Assembly: GCF_015229955.1 (NCBI RefSeq)
Contig: NZ_JAAKYZ010000006.1
Coordinates: forward strand, 1 to 64,000
Length of the DNA: 64,000 nucleotides
Direction of reading: 5' to 3'
From: Campylobacter concisus
GTDB taxonomy: Bacteria; Campylobacterota; Campylobacteria; Campylobacterales; Campylobacteraceae
Position 1 is the first letter of the stretch. Each line of letters starts with the position of its first letter. The notes beneath the pieces are model-generated. The model saw nothing but the letters and a program-made list of their open reading frames with translations. It was not told the origin of the DNA and did no database searches. Shown here piece after piece: positions 39,142 to 48,071 of the stretch. Both the position numbers and the translations under genes were made by a program.

Positions 39142-40083
39142 TTATTTTAAGATGCCAGCCTCTTTAAATGCAGCCTCTGCAGCTGGGTGAAGCGGAGCTG
39201 AAAGACCTTGAACAAGATCTTCTTTGTTTACTGATTTTAGCGCTGGGTGAAGAGTTTTGTACTCATCAAAGTTGTCTAAAATAGCTTTTATCACAGCTTT
39301 TACAGCCTCATCTTTTGTATCTTTATTAGTTACCAAAACAGCTTTTACACCGATAGTATTTACATCGTGATCTACGCCATCATATGAGCCTTTTGGGATC
39401 ACACCTTTTGCAAAATATGGCTTCTCTTTAAGAAGATTATCGATCTCGCTGCCTTCGATATTTAGGATATCAATCGGCAAAGATGTCGCAGCATCAGTAA
39501 TATTTGCAGTTGGGTGACCGACGACAAAGCTGTATCCGTCTATCTTTTTATCTTTTAGTGCGTGTGGGCATTCGCCAACTGTTAAAACGCCGCGGTATCC
39601 TAGTTTTGAAACGTCAAAGCCTTTTGCTTTAAAGACTTCAAGCGTGCTCACTTCGTTGCCACTGCCTGGGTTTCCGACGTTATATTTTTTACCTGCAAAT
39701 GAAGCAAGATTACTTGTAAGACCACTATCTTTTGCTACAACAAATGCAAGAAGTTCTGGATAGATAGCAACTACTGAGCGTAAATTTTCATCTTTTGCTC
39801 CGTCAAATTTGCCAGTGCCATTAAATTTATCATAGACAACGTCACTTTGAACAAAGCCAAATGTAAGCTCTTTTTTCAAAACGTTATTTACGTTGTAAAC
39901 CGAGCCGCCAGTTGATTGGACTGAGCATTTTACATTAGTATTTTTGTTTGCTAAACGGCAAATCGCTCCACCTATCGGATAATAAGTGCCTGTCATGCCG
40001 CCAGTACCGATACTGATAAATTCTTTTGCTGAAAGAGTTGTTGCTAAAAGCAAGCCAGCAAGTGCCAAAGAAGTAGTTTTCAT
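39142..40083 (-). CDS. TAXI-family TRAP solute-binding protein
   Basis: The 313-residue periplasmic protein has signal peptide MKTTSLALAGLLLATTLSA and the TAXI opening FISIGTGGMTGTYYPIGGAICRLANK, then VQSTGGSVYNVNNVLKKELTFGFVQSDV. TAXI proteins deliver ligands (glutamate and other carboxylates in known cases) to a fused TRAP permease; the permease gene follows 83 bp downstream. The start is well supported by AAAGGATC upstream. Confidence 0.95.
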   Translation of the reverse strand: MKTTSLALAGLLLATTLSAKEFISIGTGGMTGTYYPIGGAICRLANKNTNVKCSVQSTGGSVYNVNNVLKKELTFGFVQSDVVYDKFNGTGKFDGAKDENLRSVVAIYPELLAFVVAKDSGLTSNLASFAGKKYNVGNPGSGNEVSTLEVFKAKGFDVSKLGYRGVLTVGECPHALKDKKIDGYSFVVGHPTANITDAATSLPIDILNIEGSEIDNLLKEKPYFAKGVIPKGSYDGVDHDVNTIGVKAVLVTNKDTKDEAVKAVIKAILDNFDEYKTLHPALKSVNKEDLVQGLSAPLHPAAEAAFKEAGILK

Positions 40084-40398
40084 CTAAGATCCTTTCAAGA
40101 AATTTAAGGCTATTTTATTCTATAAATTTAGCTTTTTACCTTATTTGATATGATATTTTCATGCCGTTTTAGTAAAGTTGCAACCATTCTACACAATCAA
40201 GACTTAAAAAAATATTTTCTTAAGATTAAATTTATATTTCTTTATCAGCCAAAATAAATTTGATAAACCGGCTATTTAAATATCGTTTTTTATTGTATAA
40301 TCCACCGCAGTTCTAAGTTTTAGAAAAACTGTTGCAAATTTACAACTAATCAATAGCTTTTATAAATGTTAATAACAATCAAATTTTGGAGGTTTTTC
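40084..40398. promoter_or_regulatory. Divergent control region between TAXI-TRAP and pst-like operons
   Basis: About 315 bp without a gene. On plus, TATAAT at 40296-40301 is ~98 bp before ATG 40399, leaving a long leader. On minus, TAGAAT (40117-40122) is ~33 bp before the TAXI start. The middle is AT-rich with no evident operator. No convincing Pho-box was identified. Confidence 0.55.
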
Positions 40399-41271
40399 AT
40401 GAAAAAATCACTTATGTTGGCTGCTTCTATGCTGCTTTTATCTTTAAATTTCGCTTCTGGTGCAGACGAGAAAACGCAGGTTAGCTTTAGTGGCTCATCT
40501 ACTCTGGCTCCAGTTATTGCTAAAATTTCAACCGACTTTATTGAAAAGTACGAGACTTGGGACAAGGTTGATAGCTCTTTGCCAAACAAAAATATCACCA
40601 TTTTTGTCTCAGCTGGTGGTTCTGGCGCTGGCGTAAAAGCTGTACTTGATCATGTCGCTGACTTTGGCATGCTAGCTCGCGATATAAAAGATAGCGAAAA
40701 GGCAAAGATCAAGGATATGAAAGCCTATACGCTTGGCATAGACGCACTTTGCGTGGCTGTAAACCCAGAAAATGAGGTGATAAAGCTAAAGGGCGGAAAT
40801 TTAAGCAAAGACGAGATCGTCAAAATTTTCTCAGGCGAGTACAAAAAGTGGAGTGACCTTGACAAATCCCTACCAAATGACGAAATAGTCGTAGTTACAA
40901 GAGATCTTGGTGGCGGTGCTCACGAGGTATTTCAAAAAAAGATCATGAAAGATATCAAAGTTAGCAAAAACGTCATCCAATCACCTTCTATGGGCGCGCT
41001 TGTCTCAAAAATAATCGAAAATAAAAACGCTATTGGCTACGCATCTTTTGGTATCACAAACCAAAACAAAGGCAAGCTAATACCGCTAAACGTTGATGGC
41101 GTCGAGCCAACTGTTAAAAATATAGTTGATGGCAAATACTACATCTCTCGCCCGCTCATCATTGTAAAAAGTGGCGATCTAAGCAAGAGTGAGCAAATTT
41201 TTGTTGATGTGCTAAATTCAGCCGAAGGTCAAAAGACTATCGAAAAAATGGGATTTATACCAGTAAAATAG
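40399..41271 (+). CDS. pstS: PstS-like phosphate-binding protein
   Basis: The 290-residue periplasmic protein starts at ATG 40399, after TTGGAGG. Signal peptide MKKSLMLAASMLLLSLNFASG; then VSFSGSSTLAPVIAKIS, the PstS-type oxyanion loop, VSAGGSGAGVKAVLDHVADFGMLARDI and VVTRDLGGGAHEVFQKKI. It should bind phosphate for the ABC system encoded by the three genes that follow. Related oxyanion binders (e.g. for tungstate or molybdate) have different loops, so phosphate is the best guess. Confidence 0.88.
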   Translation: MKKSLMLAASMLLLSLNFASGADEKTQVSFSGSSTLAPVIAKISTDFIEKYETWDKVDSSLPNKNITIFVSAGGSGAGVKAVLDHVADFGMLARDIKDSEKAKIKDMKAYTLGIDALCVAVNPENEVIKLKGGNLSKDEIVKIFSGEYKKWSDLDKSLPNDEIVVVTRDLGGGAHEVFQKKIMKDIKVSKNVIQSPSMGALVSKIIENKNAIGYASFGITNQNKGKLIPLNVDGVEPTVKNIVDGKYYISRPLIIVKSGDLSKSEQIFVDVLNSAEGQKTIEKMGFIPVK

Positions 41272-41275
41272 TCTA

Positions 41276-42133
41276 ATGACAGGGCAAATTTTTAAAGGCG
41301 GGGTATATCTTTTTACACTTTTATCCGCCATGCTTTTGCTTTTACTTGTGGGGTTTTTACTGCTAAATTCCACGAGTTTTTTTGCAGAAGTAAGCCTTTT
41401 TGACTTCTTACTAAATGGCGACTGGGACGTTAGCACGGAGCCTTTTAGCTTTGGGCTGTTTAATATCCTAATCGCAAATTTCGCAGTTGCGTTTCTAGCT
41501 TGCATATTTTCATTTTTTATCTCGCTTGGCGTTACTATATTTATATGCTTTTTTGCGAGTGCCTGGCTTAGGCATGTGCTAGACTGGATGATACGAATAC
41601 TAGCTGGCATACCCTCTATCATATATGGATTTTTCGCGCTTTACACAGTTATAAAAATTTTAGAGTCAGGGCTAAAAATGTCCGCTGGCGAGTCAGTTTT
41701 GGCAGCTAGCCTCATACTTAGCGTCATGATACTGCCCTTTTTTACCTCGCACTTGCTCCAAAGCGTCGATTTGCTAAAGCAAAATTTCAAAACAAACTCA
41801 GACGCGCTTGGCGTAAGCACTGGATATTTTATAAGAAAAATAATTTTAAGAAAATCCATAAAAGCTAGTATTTCAGGCTTTATACTCGCATTTTCAAGGG
41901 CAGCTGGCGAGACGATGGCTGTGATGATGGTCATAGGCAACACCCCGCTTTTTCCGCACCTGCTCTCAAAAGCTCAGACCATACCATCTCTAATAGCCCT
42001 TGAAATGGGTATGAGCGAGGCTGGCAGCTTGCACTATCACGCTCTTATTGCAAGCGGATTTGTCCTGCTTGTTTTTATATTTATGCTAAATATTTTTATA
42101 TTTAAATTTGAGAAAAACAATGAACGCTTTTAA
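41276..42133 (+). CDS. pstC: PstC-like phosphate ABC permease
   Basis: The 285-residue membrane protein has six helices and the ABC permease coupling block SDALGVSTGYFIRKIILRKSIKASISGFILAFSRAAGETMAVMMVIGN, where RAAGETMAV is characteristic of PstC. It starts 4 bp after pstS and its stop overlaps the next gene by 14 bp. Confidence 0.9.
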   Translation: MTGQIFKGGVYLFTLLSAMLLLLLVGFLLLNSTSFFAEVSLFDFLLNGDWDVSTEPFSFGLFNILIANFAVAFLACIFSFFISLGVTIFICFFASAWLRHVLDWMIRILAGIPSIIYGFFALYTVIKILESGLKMSAGESVLAASLILSVMILPFFTSHLLQSVDLLKQNFKTNSDALGVSTGYFIRKIILRKSIKASISGFILAFSRAAGETMAVMMVIGNTPLFPHLLSKAQTIPSLIALEMGMSEAGSLHYHALIASGFVLLVFIFMLNIFIFKFEKNNERF

Positions 42134-42977
42134 AGATTTTATAGTCAAATTTTATGCCTATCTTTGCGTATTTATAGTGGTCGCGGTGATATTTTGGATA
42201 TTTTATTTCATCTTTGCAAATGGCATCTCTCAGATAAATTTAGACTTTCTAATCAAAAATCCGCAAGGTTTAAATTTAGGTGAGAGTGGCGGCATAAGAA
42301 ACGCTATCGTAGGCTCATTTTTGCTGATGATACTATCTATGATATTTTCTGCACTTCTTGGCGTTAGCTGCGCCATTTATAGGCAAATTTACTGCACCTC
42401 TAGCACGATCAAACTTGGGCTTAAATTTATCATCCAAACGATGGCCTCCATACCCTCTATCTTGCTTGGGATGTTTGTTTATGGGCTTTTTATCGTTAGT
42501 CTTGATATCCCTAAAAGCCTACTAACAGCTAGCATTACGCTTGCTTTGATGGTCTTTCCGTTTGTTGAAGTAAGCGTTGAAAAGGTAATCTCGCAGATCG
42601 ATGAGAAGATGTTAAGAGATAGCTTTGCGCTTGGTGTTGATAAAAATTTCATGGCTAGAAAGCTGGTTTTGCCAACTATTAGGAAAAATATCATATCGAT
42701 CTTGATACTAGCTGGCAGCTACGCCATAGGAGCTACTGCGCCACTACTTTTAACAGGGGTCGTTTTTATGGCAAAGGCAGAAGGCCTGCTCTCGCCAGTT
42801 ATGGCACTGCCTTTTCACCTGCACATGCTCCTAAGCCAGTCAGTCGCAACGCAAAATGCCTATGCCACGGCGCTTGTGCTCATTTTTATATTGATCATTT
42901 TGCACCTGCTTTCAGCCGTAGTTTTATTTGATATAGGAGAGAAAATTGCCAGATATTTTAAACATAAAAGATCTTAG
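42120..42977 (+). CDS. pstA: PstA-like phosphate ABC permease
   Basis: The 285-residue membrane protein begins at ATG 42120 (TTG 42108 possible). Six helices, with MASIPSILLGMFVYGLF and the coupling loop DSFALGVDKNFMARKLVLPTIRKNIISILILAGSYAIGATAPLLLTG, close to PstA. Together with PstC it forms the phosphate channel. Its 3' end overlaps the ATPase gene by 32 bp. Confidence 0.9.
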   Translation: MNAFKDFIVKFYAYLCVFIVVAVIFWIFYFIFANGISQINLDFLIKNPQGLNLGESGGIRNAIVGSFLLMILSMIFSALLGVSCAIYRQIYCTSSTIKLGLKFIIQTMASIPSILLGMFVYGLFIVSLDIPKSLLTASITLALMVFPFVEVSVEKVISQIDEKMLRDSFALGVDKNFMARKLVLPTIRKNIISILILAGSYAIGATAPLLLTGVVFMAKAEGLLSPVMALPFHLHMLLSQSVATQNAYATALVLIFILIILHLLSAVVLFDIGEKIARYFKHKRS

Positions 42978-43611
42978 TATCTTTTACCAAGATAATGAAA
43001 TTTTAAAAGATCTAAATTTAAACGTCGCCGAAAACGAGATCATCTGCCTAATGGGTAGCTCAGGATGTGGCAAATCAACATTTCTTTCGGCACTAAATGG
43101 CTTTTTAGAGCAAAAGGGTGGCAGATATAGCGGAGAAATTTTATTTAAAGGTGAAAATATTAAAATTAAGGGCGAAATTTGGCTGAGACGAAAACTAGCC
43201 ATACTCTTTCAAGATGCCACACTCTTTCCCTTTAGCGTAGAAAGAAATTTGACCTATGCGATGGAATTTTACGAGGGCAGCATAAAAGATAAGCAAAAAA
43301 GGGTAGAAGAGCTACTTAAAAGCGTAAATTTACTAGGTGAAATAAGTGACCTAGATATGCCAGCTAGCAAGCTCTCTGGTGGTCAAAAGCAAAGACTTTG
43401 CATCGCAAGGATGCTAACTACAAAACCTGAAGTGCTCATGCTTGACGAGCCTTGCTCATCGCTTGATATGAAAAATATTTTGATCGTAGAGGAGCTTTTA
43501 AAAAGCTTGTCGCAAAGATACACCATCATCATCACCACGCACAATGAAGAGCAGGCAAAAAGGCTTGGCGGCAGGATAGTTCGCATCGTAGATAAGAAAT
43601 TTACATTTTAA
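42946..43611 (+). CDS. pstB: PstB-like phosphate ABC ATPase (short form)
   Basis: The 221-residue ATPase starts at TTG 42946, supported by GGAGAG upstream. Walker A GSSGCGKST, Q-loop LFQDATLFPFSVERN, signature LSGGQKQR, Walker B VLMLDEPCSSLD and switch ITTHNEEQAKR are intact. It is ~30-40 residues shorter than typical PstB, mainly at the C-terminus and in the helical region. No phoU gene follows. Nucleotide function is certain; phosphate is inferred from neighbours. Confidence 0.88.
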   Translation: MPDILNIKDLSIFYQDNEILKDLNLNVAENEIICLMGSSGCGKSTFLSALNGFLEQKGGRYSGEILFKGENIKIKGEIWLRRKLAILFQDATLFPFSVERNLTYAMEFYEGSIKDKQKRVEELLKSVNLLGEISDLDMPASKLSGGQKQRLCIARMLTTKPEVLMLDEPCSSLDMKNILIVEELLKSLSQRYTIIITTHNEEQAKRLGGRIVRIVDKKFTF

Positions 43612-43612
43612 A

Positions 43613-43633
43613 AGAGCTAGAATTTCTAGCTCT
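43613..43633. terminator. Bidirectional terminator between pstB and aguB
   Basis: A 9-bp stem AGAGCTAGA / TCTAGCTCT with a 3-nt loop lies between the two convergent stop codons. On minus it is followed by TTTTAAAAT; on plus by AAATTTAG. Confidence 0.7.
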
Positions 43634-43637
43634 AAAT

Positions 43638-44510
43638 TTAGTCGATAAACCTCTTTGTGATATTTGCGTAGGCATCGATCCTGCGATCTCTTAAAAATGG
43701 CCAAATTCTTCGCACTTCTTCACTTCTTTTCATATCTATTTCAACGATCTTGCAAAGCTCATCTGTGCTATTTGCACGGAAAAGCTGCTCGCCTTGTGGC
43801 CCAAAAACAAAACTATTTCCCCAAAATTTTATCCCATCCATCACGCCGCTATCATCTTTTTCAAAGCCCACACGATTTACTGCAACAACTGGCAGGCCAT
43901 TTGCCACACTGTGACCTCTTTGCACCGCCACCCACGCTTCAAGCTGTCTTGACTTTTCATCATCACTATCGCCTTCAAACCAGCCAATAGCCGTTGGATA
44001 GATGAGGATTTTCGCCCCTTTTAGCGCCATCAGCCTTGCTGCTTCTGGATACCACTGATCCCAGCAGACCAAAACGCCAAGCTTGCCAAGGCTGGTTTCA
44101 ACTGGCTCAAAGCCAATGTCACCAGGTGTGAAGTAAAATTTCTCGTAAAATCCAGGGTCATCAGGGATGTGCATTTTTCGGTACTTGCCAGCCACGCTGC
44201 CGTCACGCTCGAAGACAAAAGCGGTGTTGTGATAAAGTCCGTCAGCCCTCTTTTCAAATAGTGAAGTGACTAAAACAACGCCATTTTCTTTTGCTACCCT
44301 GCCCCAAAAAGCGACGTCCTCTTGCCAGTCATTTGCGTGATTAAAGAAATTTGTATCCTCGCTTTGGCAAAAGTACTGCGTCTGGTGCAGCTCTTGGCAG
44401 ACAACTAGATCAGCGCCACCTTTTTTTGCCTCGCTGATTAGCTCAAGTGTCTTTGCGATGGTCGCCTCTTTTGTGCCTTTAAATTCTTGTTGAAGTAGTG
44501 CTACTTTCAT
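43638..44510 (-). CDS. aguB: N-carbamoylputrescine amidase
   Basis: The 290-residue nitrilase-superfamily enzyme hydrolyses N-carbamoylputrescine to putrescine, CO2 and ammonia. The catalytic triad is visible: Glu in VVCQELHQTQYF, Lys in KYRKMHIPDDPGFYEKFYFTPGD, and Cys in GVLVCWDQWYPEAARLMALKGA. Length and motifs match AguB. It is the last gene of an operon with agmatine deiminase, completing arginine-derived putrescine synthesis from agmatine. Confidence 0.95.
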   Translation of the reverse strand: MKVALLQQEFKGTKEATIAKTLELISEAKKGGADLVVCQELHQTQYFCQSEDTNFFNHANDWQEDVAFWGRVAKENGVVLVTSLFEKRADGLYHNTAFVFERDGSVAGKYRKMHIPDDPGFYEKFYFTPGDIGFEPVETSLGKLGVLVCWDQWYPEAARLMALKGAKILIYPTAIGWFEGDSDDEKSRQLEAWVAVQRGHSVANGLPVVAVNRVGFEKDDSGVMDGIKFWGNSFVFGPQGEQLFRANSTDELCKIVEIDMKRSEEVRRIWPFLRDRRIDAYANITKRFID

Positions 44511-44511
44511 C

Positions 44512-45438
44512 TCATTTCCCTTCTTTATCGTTGTATGGGTCTAAATGCGTGGTTATCTGCCACGAATAATCCCTAAATTTCTCCCTTATCTCGGCTTCAA
44601 GTGAGTCGGCCACCTCGTGCGCATCGTAAAGTGAGATATCTTTGTCAAAAACTAAATGCAGCGTTAAAAATATGGTATTTGTGCTCTGTCTTGTGTTTAG
44701 ATAGTGAAAGTCTGAAATTCTCTGCTTTGCCTTTATCATCTTGATGATCTCATCTGTGACCTCAGGGCTTGCTGCGTGATCCAACAAGATACCAAAGGCG
44801 TCTTTACCTAAATTTATAGCGCTTTGAGCGATGTAGCCACTTATCACGATACCAAAGATCGCATCTATCATCACAAATCCACTAAATTTAATGATAAGTA
44901 GCGAGATGATGACTGCAAGGTTGCTAAAAAGGTCGATCTTATAGTGCAGCGCGTCTGCTTTTATGATAAGGTTGCCACTTTTTTTAGAAATTTGGTTCAA
45001 AAATAGCACCAAACATAGCGTCACTATGACCGAAAAGACCATCACGCCAAGGCTTAAACCAAGGTCTATCTCTAAATTTGGCTCACTAAATTTCTTAACA
45101 CTCTCATAAAATATATATCCAGCAGCCACAACGATGATGACGCACTCAAATAGAGCAGCTAAGGCCTCTAGCTTTGTGTAGCCAAAGTTGAACCTCTCAT
45201 CGGCTTGTTTTCTTGACTTTCTAAGCGCAAATAAATTTAAAAGCGAGACAATAAAATCAAGCATCGAGTCAATCGCCGAGCCAAGCACAGCGACCGAGCC
45301 GCTAAAAAGCCCAGCTGTAAATTTCACAAGCGCGAGCAAAAAGGCGCAAGCTCCAGCCGCGATAACTGCCTTATTTTCGCCCTGCGTGCACTCCTGCTTA
45401 TTTATGCGGTTAAACTCATAATCAAACGGACTTGACAA
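44512..45438 (-). CDS. CDF-family cation efflux transporter
   Basis: The 308-residue protein has six helices and the metal-site helices of the cation diffusion facilitator family: SAIDSMLDFIVSLLN (D-x3-D type) and KADALHYKIDLFSNLAVIISLLI (H/D-x3-D), plus a C-terminal cytoplasmic domain with LHLVFDKDISLYDAHEVADSLEAEI. The first site differs from the HxxxD of zinc exporters, as in Fe/Mn-type CDFs (FieF, MntE). Start codon appears to be TTG 45438. It lies between aguA and aguB with 2-bp gaps, an odd placement for a metal exporter. Confidence 0.9.
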   Translation of the reverse strand: MSSPFDYEFNRINKQECTQGENKAVIAAGACAFLLALVKFTAGLFSGSVAVLGSAIDSMLDFIVSLLNLFALRKSRKQADERFNFGYTKLEALAALFECVIIVVAAGYIFYESVKKFSEPNLEIDLGLSLGVMVFSVIVTLCLVLFLNQISKKSGNLIIKADALHYKIDLFSNLAVIISLLIIKFSGFVMIDAIFGIVISGYIAQSAINLGKDAFGILLDHAASPEVTDEIIKMIKAKQRISDFHYLNTRQSTNTIFLTLHLVFDKDISLYDAHEVADSLEAEIREKFRDYSWQITTHLDPYNDKEGK

Positions 45439-45440
45439 GG

Positions 45441-46409
45441 CTAAGCCCTTTTGTATCTATTTTGGCTTGAGCAGTGAAGCGAGCCATTTTGGCGCACAAA
45501 AACTAGCGAATTTACACCGATGATCTTTCTATCTGGCAGCGCCTGGGCTAGTAAATTTAGCACCTTTTCATCGTTTTCGTCATTATATGTTGGCACGATT
45601 AGCGCGCCATTTATAAAGATAAAGTTTGCATAGGTGCATCCAAGCCTTTTGCCATCATAAAATTTAGGTTTTGGTAGTGGCAGAGCAAGTAGCTTAAAGC
45701 CAGTTTTTTTAAGCTCATCTTCCATCATTTTAAGCTCATCAAAGTGCTCATCGCTCTTGTCATTGCAAGCTACGTAAGCGATAGTATCAGGCGTGATAAA
45801 ACGCGCTAAAGTGTCGATGTGGCTATCTGTGTCATCGCCTTTTATAAAGCCATTTTCAAGCCAGATGATACGCTTTAGTCCAAATAAATTTTTTAGTTTT
45901 TCTTCGATCTGCTCTTTGCTAAGTGCTTTGTTTCTATTTTCATTTAGCAGACATTTTGAGGTGGTTAAAAGCACGCCATCTCCGTTAAACTCGACACTTC
46001 CACCCTCTAGTATCATATCAACTGGCTCAAGCTTGGTTTTGTAAATTTTAGCTAGCTCTAAATTTATCGCATCATCTTTTGAGCTCTTAAATTTACCGCC
46101 CCAAGCGTTAAATTTAAAGTCGTAACTCTTTACGCCGTCTTCAGTGCAAACATCGATCATGCCGTAGTCTCTGATCCAAGTATCATCAGTATCAAGCTTT
46201 ACAAACTCTACATTTTTAAATTTCTTAAACCTAGCAAAATTTGCCTCATCAGGGCAGATGAGCACCACCTTTTGAAATGGCACGATAGCAACCACAAGCT
46301 CCTCATAGCTCGTCAAAATCTCCTCTAAATAAGGCTCCCAGTCGCTCTTACTATGTGGCAGCGATAAAAACAAAAGCTCCTGCTCTTCCCACTCTGCATA
46401 TGCTCTCAC
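45441..46409 (-). CDS. aguA: Agmatine deiminase
   Basis: The 322-residue peptidylarginine-deiminase-family enzyme converts agmatine to N-carbamoylputrescine and ammonia. Active-site blocks are DTWIRDYGMIDV, ILEGGSVEFNGDGVLLTTSKCLL, KGDDTDSHIDTLARFI and YANFIFINGALIVPTYND; the nucleophilic Cys should be in the C-terminal GCTYANF segment or nearby. It overlaps the upstream small membrane gene by 4 bp. It precedes the CDF and aguB genes, giving agmatine to putrescine in one operon. Confidence 0.95.
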   Translation of the reverse strand: MRAYAEWEEQELLFLSLPHSKSDWEPYLEEILTSYEELVVAIVPFQKVVLICPDEANFARFKKFKNVEFVKLDTDDTWIRDYGMIDVCTEDGVKSYDFKFNAWGGKFKSSKDDAINLELAKIYKTKLEPVDMILEGGSVEFNGDGVLLTTSKCLLNENRNKALSKEQIEEKLKNLFGLKRIIWLENGFIKGDDTDSHIDTLARFITPDTIAYVACNDKSDEHFDELKMMEDELKKTGFKLLALPLPKPKFYDGKRLGCTYANFIFINGALIVPTYNDENDEKVLNLLAQALPDRKIIGVNSLVFVRQNGSLHCSSQNRYKRA

Positions 46410-46651
46410 GCTCTCTCCTTGTAAATTTTATAAATTCCATAAATCGTAATGAATATCCAAAAGACCTCTATCAAAAATGAACCGAGGTTAAAGTGCACAA
46501 AAAGCGAGATGATAAGTAGCACCGCACCTACTAAATTTATTATCTGATAGGCTAGATCACGGCTATTTAGGCGGCCGATCTGAAGTAAAAAGTAGCCCAT
46601 CACGATGCAAATCATCCCTAAAAAACCGATGATTTGAAAAAGATCGATCAA
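46406..46651 (-). CDS. CBU_0592-like small membrane protein
   Basis: An 81-residue protein with three hydrophobic helices (IIGFLGMICIVMGYFLLQ; NLVGAVLLIISLFVHF; IEVFWIFITIYGIYKIY) and the polar GRLNSRDLAYQI between the first two. The pattern matches the CBU_0592 family of unknown function. It heads the aguA-CDF-aguB operon. Confidence 0.75.
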   Translation of the reverse strand: MIDLFQIIGFLGMICIVMGYFLLQIGRLNSRDLAYQIINLVGAVLLIISLFVHFNLGSFLIEVFWIFITIYGIYKIYKERA

Positions 46652-46761
46652 ATTTTATCCTTTTTGCAAGCTTAAATTTAAAGCAAGATCATATCTAATT
46701 AGTTTTAAATTTATGATTATAAGATAAAATAACTCCATTTTTCAGATTGGATTAAAGTTTT

Positions 46762-47415
46762 ATGGATTTTGAGTTTATTGAGAAATTTTATCCGCTTTAT
46801 GTTAAGGCCGGAGTGCTTACCTGTGAGATTGCCTTTTTAGGGATTATTTTTTCTATTTTGATCGGTATTTTTTGTATGGCCGTGAAATTTTACAAGCTAA
46901 AATTTCTATCAAAAGTAATTGATTGCTACATCGAGCTCTCAAGAAATACACCACTTCTTATACAGCTTTTCTTTTTATACTACGGCTTGCCAAAGCTTGG
47001 TGTATCGATGAGCGGCTTTGCCTGTGCGGTCGCGGGACTTAGCTTTCTTGGCGGTAGTTACATGAGTGAGAGCTTTAGACTTGGTTTTGAGGCGGTTAGA
47101 AAGTCGCAGATAGAAGCAGGTCTTAGCATCGCACTTAGCAAAAATCAGCTCTTAAGATATGTTATCTTGCCTCAAGCATTTAGCGTAGCGGTGCCAAGCA
47201 TTAGTGCAAATATTATCTTTTTACTAAAAGAAACAAGCATCGTTAGTATCGTAGCTCTTGCTGATCTAGTTTACGTCGCAAAGGATCTCATTGGGCTTTA
47301 TTACAAAACAGACGAAGCGCTTTTTATGCTAGTAATTAGCTATCTCATCATCATCTTGCCAGTCTCGCTGGTGCTTAGCTATGTCGAAAAAAGGGTGAGA
47401 AATGCAAGGAGTTAG
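46762..47415 (+). CDS. Polar amino-acid ABC permease, subunit 1
   Basis: The 217-residue permease of the HisMQ type has five helices, the N-terminal ELSRNTPLLIQLFFLYYGLPKLG block and the coupling motif EAGLSIALSKNQLLRYVILPQAF. The next permease gene overlaps it by 14 bp. It belongs to a four-gene operon ending in a CjaA-like binding protein, so cysteine/cystine is the likely substrate. Confidence 0.93.
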   Translation: MDFEFIEKFYPLYVKAGVLTCEIAFLGIIFSILIGIFCMAVKFYKLKFLSKVIDCYIELSRNTPLLIQLFFLYYGLPKLGVSMSGFACAVAGLSFLGGSYMSESFRLGFEAVRKSQIEAGLSIALSKNQLLRYVILPQAFSVAVPSISANIIFLLKETSIVSIVALADLVYVAKDLIGLYYKTDEALFMLVISYLIIILPVSLVLSYVEKRVRNARS

Positions 47416-48070
47416 TATATTATTTGATACACAAAATTTACTAAGGCTCTTTGAAGGTCTAGTCATTAGCACAGAAATTTCATTTATCTCTATTTTTATC
47501 TCTATAATCGGCGGCTTAGTGCTTGGCGTACTTATGAGCATGAAAAATAAATTTATCTATTTTATTTTAAAAATTTGCCTAGAAATCGTTCGTATAATGC
47601 CTCAGATCGTTTGGCTATTTTTATTTTATTTTGGTGTCAGCAAGGCGTTTGATATTCATATTTCAGCATTTACAGCCTCACTCATCGTCTTTAGCTTGTG
47701 GGGAATTTTTGAAATGATGGACATCGTGCGTGGTGCAATAACATCAATACCAAAACATCAATTTGAATCAGCCGCATCGCTTGGACTTAGTAAATTTCAA
47801 ATTTACTCTCACGTCATCATCCCACTTGCCACAAGAAGGCTAGTTCCTGGAGCTGTAAATTTACTAAGCCGTATGATAAAAACGACCTCTATTGTCGTGC
47901 TAATTGGCGTTGTGGAGGTAGTCAAGGTCGGCCAGCAGATCATCGAGCGAAATGTATTTACAAATCCTATGGCGCCATTTTGGATATACACGCTCATATT
48001 CTTTTTATATTTTGCGATCTGCTATCCAGTCTCAAAACTATCGAAAAAACTAGAAGAAAAATGGAGCTAA
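47402..48070 (+). CDS. Polar amino-acid ABC permease, subunit 2
   Basis: The 222-residue HisMQ-type permease has EIVRIMPQIVWLFLFYFGVSKAF and the coupling motif ESAASLGLSKFQIYSHVIIPLATRRLVPGAVNLL. It pairs with the preceding permease to form a heterodimeric channel. Confidence 0.93.
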   Translation: MQGVSILFDTQNLLRLFEGLVISTEISFISIFISIIGGLVLGVLMSMKNKFIYFILKICLEIVRIMPQIVWLFLFYFGVSKAFDIHISAFTASLIVFSLWGIFEMMDIVRGAITSIPKHQFESAASLGLSKFQIYSHVIIPLATRRLVPGAVNLLSRMIKTTSIVVLIGVVEVVKVGQQIIERNVFTNPMAPFWIYTLIFFLYFAICYPVSKLSKKLEEKWS

Positions 48071-48071
48071 A

